A stretch of DNA of 64,000 bases. Source: Mucilaginibacter mallensis (GTDB lineage Bacteria; Bacteroidota; Bacteroidia; Sphingobacteriales; Sphingobacteriaceae). The DNA is taken from assembly GCF_900105165.1 (NCBI RefSeq), contig NZ_LT629740.1, forward strand, positions 3,720,001 to 3,784,000, read 5' to 3'. A model generated the notes under the pieces. It saw nothing but the letters and a program-made list of their open reading frames with translations. It made no database searches and was not told the origin of the DNA. Numbering within the stretch: the stretch's first letter is position 1; every line of letters begins with the position of its first letter. Shown here piece by piece: positions 45,167-55,105 of this stretch. The position numbers and the translations under genes were made by a program.

Positions 45167-45214
45167 AAGTAGTACTATAATTAGTTTAACCTAAAGAACT
45201 TTCAAGTTAGCGGA

Positions 45215-45229
45215 TTCCTTTCAAAGGAA
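45215..45229. promoter_or_regulatory. Short palindrome in the Gfo/Idh-GH9 divergent gap
   Basis: TTCCTTT-C-AAAGGAA has perfect 7-bp arms around one base. It lies 49 bp from the Gfo/Idh start and 163 bp from the GH9 start, a reasonable operator position. There is no second copy, so confidence is low. Confidence 0.35.
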
Positions 45230-45391
45230 ACGTATCAAAAGATGGTATTTTTTTATCGAAATTGAGCATAAAAACAATGCACTTACTGTTGTAGAAGTAA
45301 TGTAGAGGCCAAAACCGCCTGCATTTTTGTCCGATCCAAGAAAATGTCAGCCAAAAACACTTCTTTTACTTTATAAGTCAATCAGTTCCGC

Positions 45392-48292
45392 ATGAAACAT
45401 CTTTATCCTTTTTTGGCCCTTGCTTTGTTATCCGGGTTTTATGTTGAACGTAAGCCATTGGAAGCTGAATTTAAAGATTCGGCAGCCTACCGCTGGCTAA
45501 ATAAAAAGGTGTATGATAAGCGGCCGCTGGATGATATGGAGCACCTCGACAACTGGCGATCATTCACTTCATCAGGTGTACAGGTTGTTGATGCCCGAAA
45601 GGTGATCACCACCCCCGATTCCAGCAGCTCTGTAGCCACCATTGAATTGTCTAAACAATTTGTTCATGAGGGCAGTCAATCGCTATTAATGACAACTCCT
45701 ACCCGGCTTAATGGCCCTGCGCCGCTGAATGGCCGTGGCTGGGGAAGATCGGGCATCAGGCGCATATTCAATGGCGAGGACTGGACAAAATATAACCGCA
45801 TCTCCATCTGGATCTATCCCGACCTGCCCGGTTTTTATACCACAGCACTGGATGCACAGCTTTATAACGATGGCAAGGAAAAGTTGCCTGCTATATTCGG
45901 ACAGGAAGGGCAAACCTCGTGGGTGTTAAAAAACCACCAGTGGAACCATGTGGTTTGGGAGATCAGCAACGTTGCCCGGGATAAAGTAACCAGCTTTGAA
46001 ATATCCTACGGTTTATCCGGCAGCTATCCCGGCGAAGCCGATAAGATCCGTTTTTATTTTGATCAGTTGGACCTGGAAAAGGTTGACCCAGACAAGATAG
46101 AAGGCTGGGATGTATGGAAAGGCCGCATTTCTTACCCACATACCGGCTACCAAACCGGGGCTCAAAAAAGTGCTATTATCAGTAATATCGATGCAAAAAT
46201 ATTCCGGCTGATCGATCAGGATAGCCATAAAGTAGTATTGAGTAAACCTGTGGCTAATGTCAGCTCCGCTATCGGAAAATTCCAGGTGATGGATTTTTCG
46301 GAGATAAGAAAGCCAGGCAATTATGTATTGGTAGCCGGGGATGTGGTGACCAAGCCTTTCCGCATCGGCGATGATGTTTACGAACGTACCGTATGGAAAG
46401 CCCTCAATTTCTTTTATGCTGAACGCTGCGGCATAGCTATACCCGGCATACATGGCAACGAACATAATGACTGGGTTTGTACCCACGGAAACAGGAAAAT
46501 AGTGACCAACGGCGGCTGGCACGATGCAGGCGATCTTTCTCAAAGCTTTGAAGGCACGGAGGAGATCACCGCTGCTTTATTCAGCATGGCTGAAAAACTG
46601 CACCAGCGAGATAACAACCCCGAATTGTATGACCGTGTGCTTGAAGAAGCTAAATGGGGCCTCGACTGGATATTGAAGAATAATTTTGGTGATGGCTACC
46701 GCAATACAGGCTCGCTAAACAGCCGCAGGACCAATAATATAATCGGTGATGATGATGATCCAATAGCTACCGCGCAAAACAGCCCTATGGCCAATTTTGA
46801 AGCGTCAGGCGTTGAAGCCCAGGCCTACCGTGTATTAAAAGACAGCGACCCTGACTTAGCGGCCTATGCCTTAAAAACCGCTGAAAGCGATTGGCAGTTT
46901 GCCCTAGCGGGGATGCCGTTTGTTAAGCCATCAAAAGATATATGGCGTGGTACATTCGACTCAAATAATGTGGAGGATGAATTACCATCTCAGGCTATCC
47001 TTGCATCGGTAAACTTGTGGAAAGCGACTGGCGATCAGCAATATGAAAAACTGGCAACTTCGTTAGCGCCTGTGATCATGAATGCCCAGCAACAGCAGCG
47101 CACAGATTGGGACACACCATTAACCGGCTTCTTTTATACCACTACCACTAAGGAACGCATACTGCATTATTGCCATCGGGGCCGCGAACAGGCACCAGCC
47201 ATGGCGCTAACCGCGCTTTGCAATGCTTTCCCCAATCACCATGACTGGATAAAATGGTATGCATCGGTAACACTTTATGCCGAATATCTTAAAACCATTG
47301 CAAAATATTCCGCGCCATATGATATGATGCCTGCATCAATTTATACCGACACTGAATACCGCCATGTGCCCGAAAGCCGGCAACCCTCATTCCGCCAGCA
47401 GGTATTGCAGGGGATATCTTTAGGCAAGGACCATTACCTGCGGATCTTTCCGGTATGGATGGACTACCGGGGCAACTTTGGCACCATTTTGCCGCAGGCC
47501 CAGGCCTTGGCCAGCGCTGGGCAGCTGCGTGGTGATTTAGCCGCTGAGGGACTGGCGACCCACCAACTGGAGTGGATCATCGGGCGAAATCCCTTTGCGG
47601 AAAGCACCATGTATGGCGAGGGTTATGATTTTGTACCACTTTACTCCCCGTCATCCGGAGACATGGTGGGCGGTTTACCTGTGGGGATACAAACCCGTGG
47701 TGATGCCGACGCCCCTTACTGGCCGGTACAGGCCATGTGGACCTATAAGGAGATCTGGGGGCATCCGGTAACCAACTGGATCTGGCTGCTATCGGCCATC
47801 GAGGGGCCTGCTATGGTTCAGGGCCTGGCGGATGCACCGATAATTTTTGAGGAATTGCATACGCACCAACGTATCACTGTAAGTGCAACATCAGGTCATT
47901 TTAAAACGACTATCCCCGAAGGTGAATACAAAGTCACCAGCGGCGGTCGTACCCAAACACAAACTTTTTTACCGGGTTCATCCTATGAACTGGAATGCAG
48001 GCCGGTCGAAATGTTAAACTATACTGTATCAAAACAAACTGATGCGAACGGCGTGGTAACGATCAGGTTAACAGCACAGGGTAATGGCAGCCATCATTTC
48101 AGTTTCCGCACCGATAATTTAACGCTGGATGATGCTTCGAAGGAAATTAACCTGCAACCCGGAAAAACTGCTCAACTCATATGGCATGGGCATATCGGGG
48201 AAATGAACAAACCATGGGTAGCGGTAGCTATCCCCGATAATAAGCTTGCCGAACGCAAAGAACTCAAGGGCACAGCCTGGGATAAGGATTAA
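45392..48292 (+). CDS. GH9-family glycoside hydrolase with N-terminal beta domains
   Basis: 966 aa. A weak signal peptide (about 1-18) precedes a beta-sandwich resembling a carbohydrate-binding fold (about 60-235; WTKYNRISIWIYPDLPGFY), a cellulase N-terminal Ig-like domain (about 245-340; IDQDSHKVVLSKPV), and the GH9 (alpha/alpha)6 barrel (about 345-830). The catalytic DAGD is Asp378-Asp381 in NGGWHDAGDLS; the likely acid is Glu787 in YKEIWGHPVTNW. The C-terminal 150 residues are beta-rich. GH9 enzymes cleave beta-1,4-glucans and related chains or act as exo-glucosidases; without SusC/SusD or further enzymes, the substrate is not clear. Confidence 0.85.
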   Translation: MKHLYPFLALALLSGFYVERKPLEAEFKDSAAYRWLNKKVYDKRPLDDMEHLDNWRSFTSSGVQVVDARKVITTPDSSSSVATIELSKQFVHEGSQSLLMTTPTRLNGPAPLNGRGWGRSGIRRIFNGEDWTKYNRISIWIYPDLPGFYTTALDAQLYNDGKEKLPAIFGQEGQTSWVLKNHQWNHVVWEISNVARDKVTSFEISYGLSGSYPGEADKIRFYFDQLDLEKVDPDKIEGWDVWKGRISYPHTGYQTGAQKSAIISNIDAKIFRLIDQDSHKVVLSKPVANVSSAIGKFQVMDFSEIRKPGNYVLVAGDVVTKPFRIGDDVYERTVWKALNFFYAERCGIAIPGIHGNEHNDWVCTHGNRKIVTNGGWHDAGDLSQSFEGTEEITAALFSMAEKLHQRDNNPELYDRVLEEAKWGLDWILKNNFGDGYRNTGSLNSRRTNNIIGDDDDPIATAQNSPMANFEASGVEAQAYRVLKDSDPDLAAYALKTAESDWQFALAGMPFVKPSKDIWRGTFDSNNVEDELPSQAILASVNLWKATGDQQYEKLATSLAPVIMNAQQQQRTDWDTPLTGFFYTTTTKERILHYCHRGREQAPAMALTALCNAFPNHHDWIKWYASVTLYAEYLKTIAKYSAPYDMMPASIYTDTEYRHVPESRQPSFRQQVLQGISLGKDHYLRIFPVWMDYRGNFGTILPQAQALASAGQLRGDLAAEGLATHQLEWIIGRNPFAESTMYGEGYDFVPLYSPSSGDMVGGLPVGIQTRGDADAPYWPVQAMWTYKEIWGHPVTNWIWLLSAIEGPAMVQGLADAPIIFEELHTHQRITVSATSGHFKTTIPEGEYKVTSGGRTQTQTFLPGSSYELECRPVEMLNYTVSKQTDANGVVTIRLTAQGNGSHHFSFRTDNLTLDDASKEINLQPGKTAQLIWHGHIGEMNKPWVAVAIPDNKLAERKELKGTAWDKD

Positions 48293-48307
48293 CGATACGC
48301 TATGAAC

Positions 48308-48344
48308 AAAAAGGACAGGGCATAAATTATGCCCTGTCCTTTTT
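48308..48344. terminator. Strong bidirectional rho-independent terminator
   Basis: A perfect 16-bp stem (48308-48323 with 48329-48344) with a 5-nt loop and A/T tails on both sides lies between the convergent GH9 and GH32 stops. Confidence 0.9.
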
Positions 48345-48367
48345 ATAATGAACTTTATATTAACAAA

Positions 48368-49912
48368 CTACTTTCCCAATATACTCATATCCCACATCTT
48401 CAGGCTGCTTATTACTGCCTTGCCATCGCTGAATGCTGATAATCCATTAGCGCCTGCTTCAGGATATATCATGGTTGAAATTACCTTTTCGCCGCCATTA
48501 CCCAATACTTCAAGGGATGATCTGTCCATCAGTACATGTATCCTAACTTTGCCATTTACAGCTTTCATTGGGGCTGTTAAAACCAGGTTATCGGCAGGTT
48601 TATTTTCCTTTTCGGCAGTGGTGCAATCAATATACAATTCCTGTTTAACAGCATCGTAACCAACGGCTACTTTTTTTGCAACCGTTCCATCAGCACCCTT
48701 TAGTTCTGTAATATAAAAGCCTGCTTTCTTTGCACCGTTTAGTTTAAACTCCGCGTCGATCCAATAAGCATTGCTATCGAAGTGGCCGAGTTTCGATAGT
48801 TTAACACCTTTGCTGCCAATAGCCAGATCTTTAGCTGTAAATACATTATTGTTAACTAGTTTTGATAAAGATGAACTAATAATAGTAGATGGAGTTTGGA
48901 TTAACCTTAAGCCCTCATCCATTGTTTTTAATGACAGATCGCGGGGGATGGCCATTTGGCCCTTCCAAGGGTAAGTTTCAGGCTTACCATTTTGCAGCCA
49001 GCCTAAAAGTATCTTTTTATTGGCAGGAGCATTTCGCCAGGCTATCGCAGCGTAAAAGCAATCGCCGTAATCTACCGTTAAAACTTTGTCGTCAGCATTA
49101 TCATTTTTAAATGTTATACCATCAAAATCACCAACAAAATATTGGATCAGCGGACCATGGCCGCCACCTGATGATACAAAAAGCGCCCATTTGGTTTTAG
49201 CAGGGTCACCATCAACAGTTAACGGCAATATTGACGGGCATTCCCAACCGTTTTTAGTAAAGCCTGCCGGACCGAAGTCACTCAGCTTTGTCCAGTCCTT
49301 TAAATTTTTCGAACCGTAAAACCTCACCATATGCTCGTTAACCATTGATACCGTCATAACCCATTCTTTAGTTGGCGCGTACCAAAAAACATTGGGGTCA
49401 CGAAAGTCGCTTTTGTTAAGATCGATAACCGGGTTATGGGCATACAGTTTATAGGATAAGCCATTATCATTACTATAGGCAATAAATTGTGATTCCTTTT
49501 TTTGCTTAGGCTGATCGGCTGTGAAAATTGCAACCAACGGTGCTTTACCATTTATACCAAAACCGCTTGTATTGTCCTTGTCCAGCACTGCTGAGCCGGA
49601 AAAGATCGAGGTTGTGGTATCCTTTGTAACAACTTCGGGTATGGCTACCGGATAATTTTTCCAATGTACCAGGTCCTTACTGGTCGCATGGCCCCAACTC
49701 ATGTGCCCCCATTTATTTTCAAAGGGATTTTTTTGATAATATAGCTGAAATTCACCGTTCAGGTACATCAACCCGTTGGGGTCGTTAGTCCAATTTGTTG
49801 GCGGGCTGTAATGATATACCGGGCGCCATTGCGGGGTTGGTGTTATCTGCTGCGCAATTGACTTTACGGCTGCCAGCATCAGCAGCAATGCAATGAACTT
49901 TGCTTTATACAT
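48368..49912 (-). CDS. GH32 fructan hydrolase (levanase/inulinase/invertase type), secreted
   Basis: Five-bladed propeller enzyme that cleaves beta-fructosyl bonds. Nucleophile Asp44 in NWTNDPNG, transition-state Asp172 in FRDPNVFW, and acid/base Glu224 in WECPSILP are all present; the C-terminal beta-sandwich (about 370-510) has LMDRSSLEVLGNGG. I start at the ATG at 49912, which gives a clean signal peptide (1-21, SIAQ); upstream ATGs at 49963 and 49942 would put polar residues ahead of it. Length 514 aa is normal. It is the only fructanase here and lies downstream of a terminator and a REP-like element, so it probably has its own promoter. Confidence 0.93.
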   Translation of the reverse strand: MYKAKFIALLLMLAAVKSIAQQITPTPQWRPVYHYSPPTNWTNDPNGLMYLNGEFQLYYQKNPFENKWGHMSWGHATSKDLVHWKNYPVAIPEVVTKDTTTSIFSGSAVLDKDNTSGFGINGKAPLVAIFTADQPKQKKESQFIAYSNDNGLSYKLYAHNPVIDLNKSDFRDPNVFWYAPTKEWVMTVSMVNEHMVRFYGSKNLKDWTKLSDFGPAGFTKNGWECPSILPLTVDGDPAKTKWALFVSSGGGHGPLIQYFVGDFDGITFKNDNADDKVLTVDYGDCFYAAIAWRNAPANKKILLGWLQNGKPETYPWKGQMAIPRDLSLKTMDEGLRLIQTPSTIISSSLSKLVNNNVFTAKDLAIGSKGVKLSKLGHFDSNAYWIDAEFKLNGAKKAGFYITELKGADGTVAKKVAVGYDAVKQELYIDCTTAEKENKPADNLVLTAPMKAVNGKVRIHVLMDRSSLEVLGNGGEKVISTMIYPEAGANGLSAFSDGKAVISSLKMWDMSILGK

Positions 49913-50007
49913 GGTTTTAAATTTATGGGTTAAAATTGGCATTGTAATATAATTAGTTAGCATGAGTTATGTTTGTTGGTTTGCATTTGTATAAAATGAT
50001 CATAAAT

Positions 50008-50138
50008 GTTCGGAAGATATATTTTCTTATAAATATTGAGCGCGGGGTCACCCTGAGGCACTCGAAGGGTAAGCGTAAAGGCCTTTGCCCGCATGCTTCG
50101 AGTACCTCAGCATGACTCCCTTTTTTAATCTTCCGAAC
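50008..50138. repeat. Nested inverted-repeat element (REP/MITE-like)
   Basis: Outer arms GTTCGGAAGAT (50008-50018) and its exact complement (50128-50138) enclose inner 21-bp arms 50047-50067 and 50096-50116 that pair with three mismatches. The centre holds a palindrome AAAGGCCTTT (50077-50086). The inner arms contain CTGAGG and ACTCGAAG, resembling dispersed intergenic repeats seen in Bacteroidetes genomes. The element lies between the SusD and GH32 genes and is more GC-rich than its surroundings. Confidence 0.65.
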
Positions 50139-50150
50139 ACCTAGATAAAA

Positions 50151-50180
50151 GAACTGCTCATCAATAATGATGAACAGTTC
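50151..50180 (-). terminator. Terminator of the fructan uptake operon
   Basis: Arms 50151-50163 and 50168-50180 pair over 13 bp with one mismatch around a 4-nt loop, followed on the minus strand by TTTTAT. It lies 27 bp past the SusD stop. Confidence 0.75.
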
Positions 50181-50206
50181 ATTAACACAAACTATTTATT
50201 TTAATA

Positions 50207-51934
50207 TTACCACCCGGGGTTCTGTTTATATAAACCTTTACTAAAGTTTATCTGGTTTAATGATATTGGGAGATACTCATCACGATTTTTAGTAAAATGC
50301 GCCCCGGCTAAGTGAGGTGTACGGGTTGTTTCCACAGCGAAATAACTGTTAAGATAGGTATCGGCAATTCCCCACCTAACAAGATCGAAAAACCTGTACC
50401 CTTCCATTGAAAACTCCAGTCTTCGTTCAAACATCAGCGCCTGCCAGGCATAATCATTTGTCCAAGTGCAATTAACACCGGGCTTATAAATATCCATTTT
50501 ATAGTTTGACGTTGGCTGGCCATTGGCCTGTACAAGTAAAGCCGTGCTATTCATGGCTCTTTGCCTCACTTCATTTATTAATGGCAATGCAGCATTTTCC
50601 TGTCCCATTTTTATTAATGCTTCAGCTTTCATTAATAATACATCGGCATAGCGGATAATCTCCCAATCCTTTGAGCTCGACATAAATGGCGGGAACCTGG
50701 TGAACGATGGATCAGTATAAGCAACGGTTTCCTTCATACTTAATAACGGACCATATGTTTGTGGTGCACGCGCCCACGATGCATCGTACAATAAAGCTGT
50801 CTGGTATTTGTAAGGATGGCCCGGTATAGCCACAGTATGATCGAGCCGCGGATCAAATGTATTGGATGAATAGCCGTCTGTAGATACTACGTCAGTATTA
50901 TTAAACGTATCAAACTCAGGCAAGCCGTTGGCGCCGGTTTTAAAGGCATTAACCATGTTGTTGCTTGGCACGTGGAAACCACAGCAGCCATACTGTACAT
51001 TCATAGGGTAATCAAGACAATGGCCATAATCAAGCCTGCCCAGAGGCGTACCATCGTTCTTAGAATATTGAATGGAGAATATGGATTCGGAGGAATTACC
51101 ATATTGTGGTAAAAAGTTATTTGCAAAGTCTGGATTAAGGCTATAATGCCCTGAATTGATCACACTGTCGCAATATGTATTTACTTCGGCCAGCTTTGTT
51201 TGATCTATGCCTGTTACATTATTATTATCATCCTGCGTGTAGGCCTGGTATAAAAGCGTTTTAGCCAGGTAAGATTGTGCTGCGCCTTTGCTTGCCCGCC
51301 CAACCTGTGATTGTATTGCCGGTAAGTTTGTAGCTGCAAAACGGAAATCATTAGCAATATTTGTCCATAGCTGATCGCTGGTTAAAGCCACATTTGAAAC
51401 CGCGCCATAACTGGCAGCAGATTTTTGAAGTGTTTCGTCAATCCATGGAACATGGTTAAACAATATCTTTAAAAGAAAATAAAAATGGCCCCTCAAAAAC
51501 CGTAGCTCAGCCTCTCTTTCAACTTTTTGAGGATAATTAGCCACTGATTGGCCCTCTACTAAGGTAAGGGCCGTATTTGCCCTTGCAATACCTACGTATA
51601 GCTGGTAAAACACCGCATCACTTGACGCATTGGTGATCACATTGGTTGAAAAGGTTTCATATTCATTAAACTCAACTACATCACCCGAGCCGCCCCCGCC
51701 TTTATAGGCATCGCCGCTGCGGATACTACCAAAGGCCCACATGCTACTGAAGGGATAAGTATAATGGTCATTACCTAAGTATGAATACGCTGCGGTAACC
51801 ATAGCATCGGTATTAGCAGGGGTTGTCAGATCGGCCGATGAAACTACGCCCTGTGGTGTTTCATCCAGGTATTTTTTGCACGACACAAATACTGTACATA
51901 AAATAAGTGCCGCTATATATTTAAAATTTTTCAT
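50207..51934 (-). CDS. SusD/RagB-family glycan-binding lipoprotein (fructan locus)
   Basis: Surface lipoprotein with lipobox FVSC (Cys about 19). Family features include ANTDAMVTAAYSYLG, EREAELRFLRGHFYFLLK, EIIRYADVLLMKAEALI and MFERRLEFSMEGYRFFDLVRWG. 575 aa. It follows susC by 15 bp and should bind fructo-oligosaccharides or fructan, judged from the GH32, fructokinase and regulator in the same locus. Confidence 0.93.
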   Translation of the reverse strand: MKNFKYIAALILCTVFVSCKKYLDETPQGVVSSADLTTPANTDAMVTAAYSYLGNDHYTYPFSSMWAFGSIRSGDAYKGGGGSGDVVEFNEYETFSTNVITNASSDAVFYQLYVGIARANTALTLVEGQSVANYPQKVEREAELRFLRGHFYFLLKILFNHVPWIDETLQKSAASYGAVSNVALTSDQLWTNIANDFRFAATNLPAIQSQVGRASKGAAQSYLAKTLLYQAYTQDDNNNVTGIDQTKLAEVNTYCDSVINSGHYSLNPDFANNFLPQYGNSSESIFSIQYSKNDGTPLGRLDYGHCLDYPMNVQYGCCGFHVPSNNMVNAFKTGANGLPEFDTFNNTDVVSTDGYSSNTFDPRLDHTVAIPGHPYKYQTALLYDASWARAPQTYGPLLSMKETVAYTDPSFTRFPPFMSSSKDWEIIRYADVLLMKAEALIKMGQENAALPLINEVRQRAMNSTALLVQANGQPTSNYKMDIYKPGVNCTWTNDYAWQALMFERRLEFSMEGYRFFDLVRWGIADTYLNSYFAVETTRTPHLAGAHFTKNRDEYLPISLNQINFSKGLYKQNPGW

Positions 51935-51949
51935 GTTCTTATATATTTA

Positions 51950-54900
51950 CTAGTAGGAAAAATTAACGCCTATTGTTGTTATTACCGGTATTGGATAAGC
52001 ATTACCCGGGTTCTCCGGATCAGGCCCTGTATAAGTTGAACTCTTGAACTTTAATAAATTGCTGGCCTGTATATATACTGTAGCTCGCTGGATCTTTATT
52101 TTCTTAAGCGCGTTTTTCAGGTCGTAAGCCAATTGTATATTCCTAAGTTTAAGATATGAGCCGCTTTCAAGAAAATAGGTAGAATAACGCCCCTCGTTAT
52201 TAGCATCGATTAATGTAAGCGCCGGAATAGTTGACTTAGGGTTTTGCGGTGTCCATGCCTGTAGCGTCCTTGTCCCCCAATTTGAACCAGGCGCAAGCGA
52301 GGTAAAATCGGTTAAGTATTTATAAGAGTTATACACTAAACCACCCTCAACCCCCTGAAAGAAAAATGTAAGATTAAAATCTTTGTACCCGATTGAAGTA
52401 TTTAAGCCATAAGTGAAATTAGGGTCAGATGTACCCAGGAATTTCTGGTCATTCTGGTCAATCACACCATCATTGTTCAAATCCTCATATCTTATCCTGC
52501 CTAATCCTTTACCAGGTTGAGCGGCTGAATTTGCTACCTCGGCAGCTGATGTAAATATCCCTTGTACCACATACCCGTATTCGGAGTTTATAGAACGGCC
52601 CAATACGGTTTCTGTAGTGCCATTGCCCGGGTAGCCGGTAAGTACATCTGATGGTAATTTAGTTACCTTATTACGATAGGCCGCGATATTGCCTGTTACA
52701 TTAAATGTAATATCGTGTGTTATATTACCATTGTATGAAAGTAGCGTTTCAAAACCCTTATTTTCCATTGATGCACCGTTAAGGTATTCATTACCACCCT
52801 CGCCAAGTACAGCCAGGTATGGTGGCTCAATTAAAATATTGGTGGTGTTTTTGATGAAATAATCAAATGACCCGGTGAATTTATTGTTGAATAAGCCAAA
52901 ATCTAAACCAAAGTTTGATTGTGTTGTAGTTTCCCATTTTAGCTTAGGGTTGCCTGTTTGGGTTGATGTAAAGCCGGAAGGTAATGTTCCTGAACCTTTA
53001 CCATTTAAATCATACGCGCTGCCGCTATCGCCGCTAAAGGCTGCTGCATTACCATATATAGACTGGTAAAGTGAATAAATTGCGTTATTGTTGATGTTTT
53101 GGTTACCTGTTTGCCCCCATCCATAACGTAATTTCAGATCTGAAATAAACGGCATATTATCTTTTACAAAATCCTCCTGGCTCACTCTCCACCCAACTGA
53201 CCCGGCGGGGAAAACCGCATACCTGTTATCGGAACCAAATTTTGAGGACCCATCCCTCCTTACTGTTGCAGATGCAAGGTATTTATCATCGTATGAATAG
53301 GTGGCTTTACCAAAATAGGAAAGCAAGGCATCACCACTACCGCCACCGTTAACAACTATGTTAGTTGTACCCGCGCTCAGGTAGGCATAGTCAATATTAT
53401 TTAATGCCAGCCCCTGCGCGCTTGCGTTAAAGTTCTGGTATTTGTCCTTGATATTTTCCTCACCTGCCAAAAAGTTGAACTTGCTTTTACCCAGATTAAG
53501 ATCGTAGGTTAATTGATTCTGCCATGTTTCTGTTACCTCATAATCGGTTGACTGGCCAACCTGGTTTGCCGGATTGGATAAAAAGCCTGCCACATAAGGT
53601 AATTGCAACGACCTGAAATAATTACCTGCAAAGTCGGCAGCGTAAGTAGTTTTAAAATGAAGATTTGGTAGAATAGCCAGATCGATATAAGCATTACCAA
53701 ACACCCTTCCGAAGGCATTAACATTTTGCTTGTTATCCTCAATAAGCCTAACCGGGTTATCCCGGTCATCCATACCGGCAACGGGGCCTCCCCAACCACC
53801 ATCAACTGTATGAACCGGAATAATAGGGTTCTCAATTAATGATAGAATGGTTATACTTGAGGTTGGCAATACAGGGTCCTTCATATAAGTAGCAGAAAGC
53901 GTTTCGCCAATTTTTAGCCTGCCATTAAAGAAATTATAATCAGAGTTATACCTGGCATTATATTTTGTATCGCCAGTTTCCTTAATAATACCTTTATCAT
54001 TATAGTATCCAACCGAAAACAATGAATTACCATGCGGCGATCCGTTTGATATGGTAAGGCTATAATTTTGTAAGATGGAGGTTTGTGATATTTCATTAAA
54101 CCAATTGGTATTTGCCGACTTCATGGTATGAGCAGCATCAATATAAGCAGGTACAATTACGCTGTTTAACTGCGGGTTGCTGTAATTCTTATTCCAGTCA
54201 TAAGTATATATACCATTGCTAACCGATGGGTCGATCGGACTAGCTACATTGGGGCCAAATTCATCATCATTAACCTGTGCCTGCCAGTAAGCCTGCCCAT
54301 GCTGTATGGTGTTAAGCGGCGACAGTTTGCTGTTATAATATTGCAGCGAAGTTGATGCATTAAAATCAATTCTTTGTGTGCCATTCTTGCCTTTTTTTGT
54401 TGTTATGATGATAACCCCGGCGGCGGCCCTTGATCCGTAAATAGTGGCCGACGAAGCATCACGTAAAACCTGGATAGATTCAATATCATTCTGATTAATT
54501 TCCTGTAATCCCCTTTCAGTCGGGATACCATCAATAATATATAGCGGATCATTATCGTTTAGTGTGGTAGTTCCCCGCAGCCTTACTGTTACCGCTCCGT
54601 TTGGCGATCCATCAGCAAATATGGTCATGCCGGGTACCCGGCCCTGTAATGCTTTTACTGCATTACCTTCCGGTATATCCTTAATATCGTTTACATTTAC
54701 TACGGTAACGGCACCTGTAAGGTCTTTTTTCTTTTCAGATGTATAACCGGTTACTACAACCTCATTTAAATCAGTTGCGCTTTCCTTAAAAACAATATTC
54801 AGCGTTTTAGTGCCATCTGCTACTTTCACTATAATAGGTTTTACCCCTACATATGAAAATCTGAGCGTTTGGCCAACTGCTGCCGTAACATTGAATTTGC

Positions 54901-55069
54901 CGCCGGCATCTGTTATAGTTGCTTTTTGGGTTTCTAATACAACAACCGTTACACCCGGAAGTGCCTGCGAATTTTTGTCAGACACGATGCCGCTGATTTG
55001 CCGGGTTTGTGCATAAGCTCCGCCTGCTAACATCACAAGCAAGGAACAAAAGAGTAATAGTTTTCTCAT
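51950..55069 (-). CDS. SusC/RagA-family TonB-dependent transporter (fructan locus)
   Basis: 1039 aa: signal peptide 1-20 (AYAQ), carboxypeptidase-regulatory-like domain (about 23-95), LNEVVVTGYTSEKKKDL link, plug (about 110-220, with IYGSRAAAGVIIITTKKG) and barrel. No STN domain. Likely imports fructan fragments. It is 36 bp downstream of the fructokinase gene, so MFS porter, kinase, SusC and SusD are probably one transcript. Confidence 0.93.
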   Translation of the reverse strand: MRKLLLFCSLLVMLAGGAYAQTRQISGIVSDKNSQALPGVTVVVLETQKATITDAGGKFNVTAAVGQTLRFSYVGVKPIIVKVADGTKTLNIVFKESATDLNEVVVTGYTSEKKKDLTGAVTVVNVNDIKDIPEGNAVKALQGRVPGMTIFADGSPNGAVTVRLRGTTTLNDNDPLYIIDGIPTERGLQEINQNDIESIQVLRDASSATIYGSRAAAGVIIITTKKGKNGTQRIDFNASTSLQYYNSKLSPLNTIQHGQAYWQAQVNDDEFGPNVASPIDPSVSNGIYTYDWNKNYSNPQLNSVIVPAYIDAAHTMKSANTNWFNEISQTSILQNYSLTISNGSPHGNSLFSVGYYNDKGIIKETGDTKYNARYNSDYNFFNGRLKIGETLSATYMKDPVLPTSSITILSLIENPIIPVHTVDGGWGGPVAGMDDRDNPVRLIEDNKQNVNAFGRVFGNAYIDLAILPNLHFKTTYAADFAGNYFRSLQLPYVAGFLSNPANQVGQSTDYEVTETWQNQLTYDLNLGKSKFNFLAGEENIKDKYQNFNASAQGLALNNIDYAYLSAGTTNIVVNGGGSGDALLSYFGKATYSYDDKYLASATVRRDGSSKFGSDNRYAVFPAGSVGWRVSQEDFVKDNMPFISDLKLRYGWGQTGNQNINNNAIYSLYQSIYGNAAAFSGDSGSAYDLNGKGSGTLPSGFTSTQTGNPKLKWETTTQSNFGLDFGLFNNKFTGSFDYFIKNTTNILIEPPYLAVLGEGGNEYLNGASMENKGFETLLSYNGNITHDITFNVTGNIAAYRNKVTKLPSDVLTGYPGNGTTETVLGRSINSEYGYVVQGIFTSAAEVANSAAQPGKGLGRIRYEDLNNDGVIDQNDQKFLGTSDPNFTYGLNTSIGYKDFNLTFFFQGVEGGLVYNSYKYLTDFTSLAPGSNWGTRTLQAWTPQNPKSTIPALTLIDANNEGRYSTYFLESGSYLKLRNIQLAYDLKNALKKIKIQRATVYIQASNLLKFKSSTYTGPDPENPGNAYPIPVITTIGVNFSY

Positions 55070-55105
55070 AATTCTAAGTATTGGTTTTTAATTTGTATGG
55101 CTGGT

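Noticed and set aside
46013..46543. 176-codon open frame on the minus strand
   Set aside because: It is antisense to the GH9 catalytic domain, which has intact motifs; a shadow frame.
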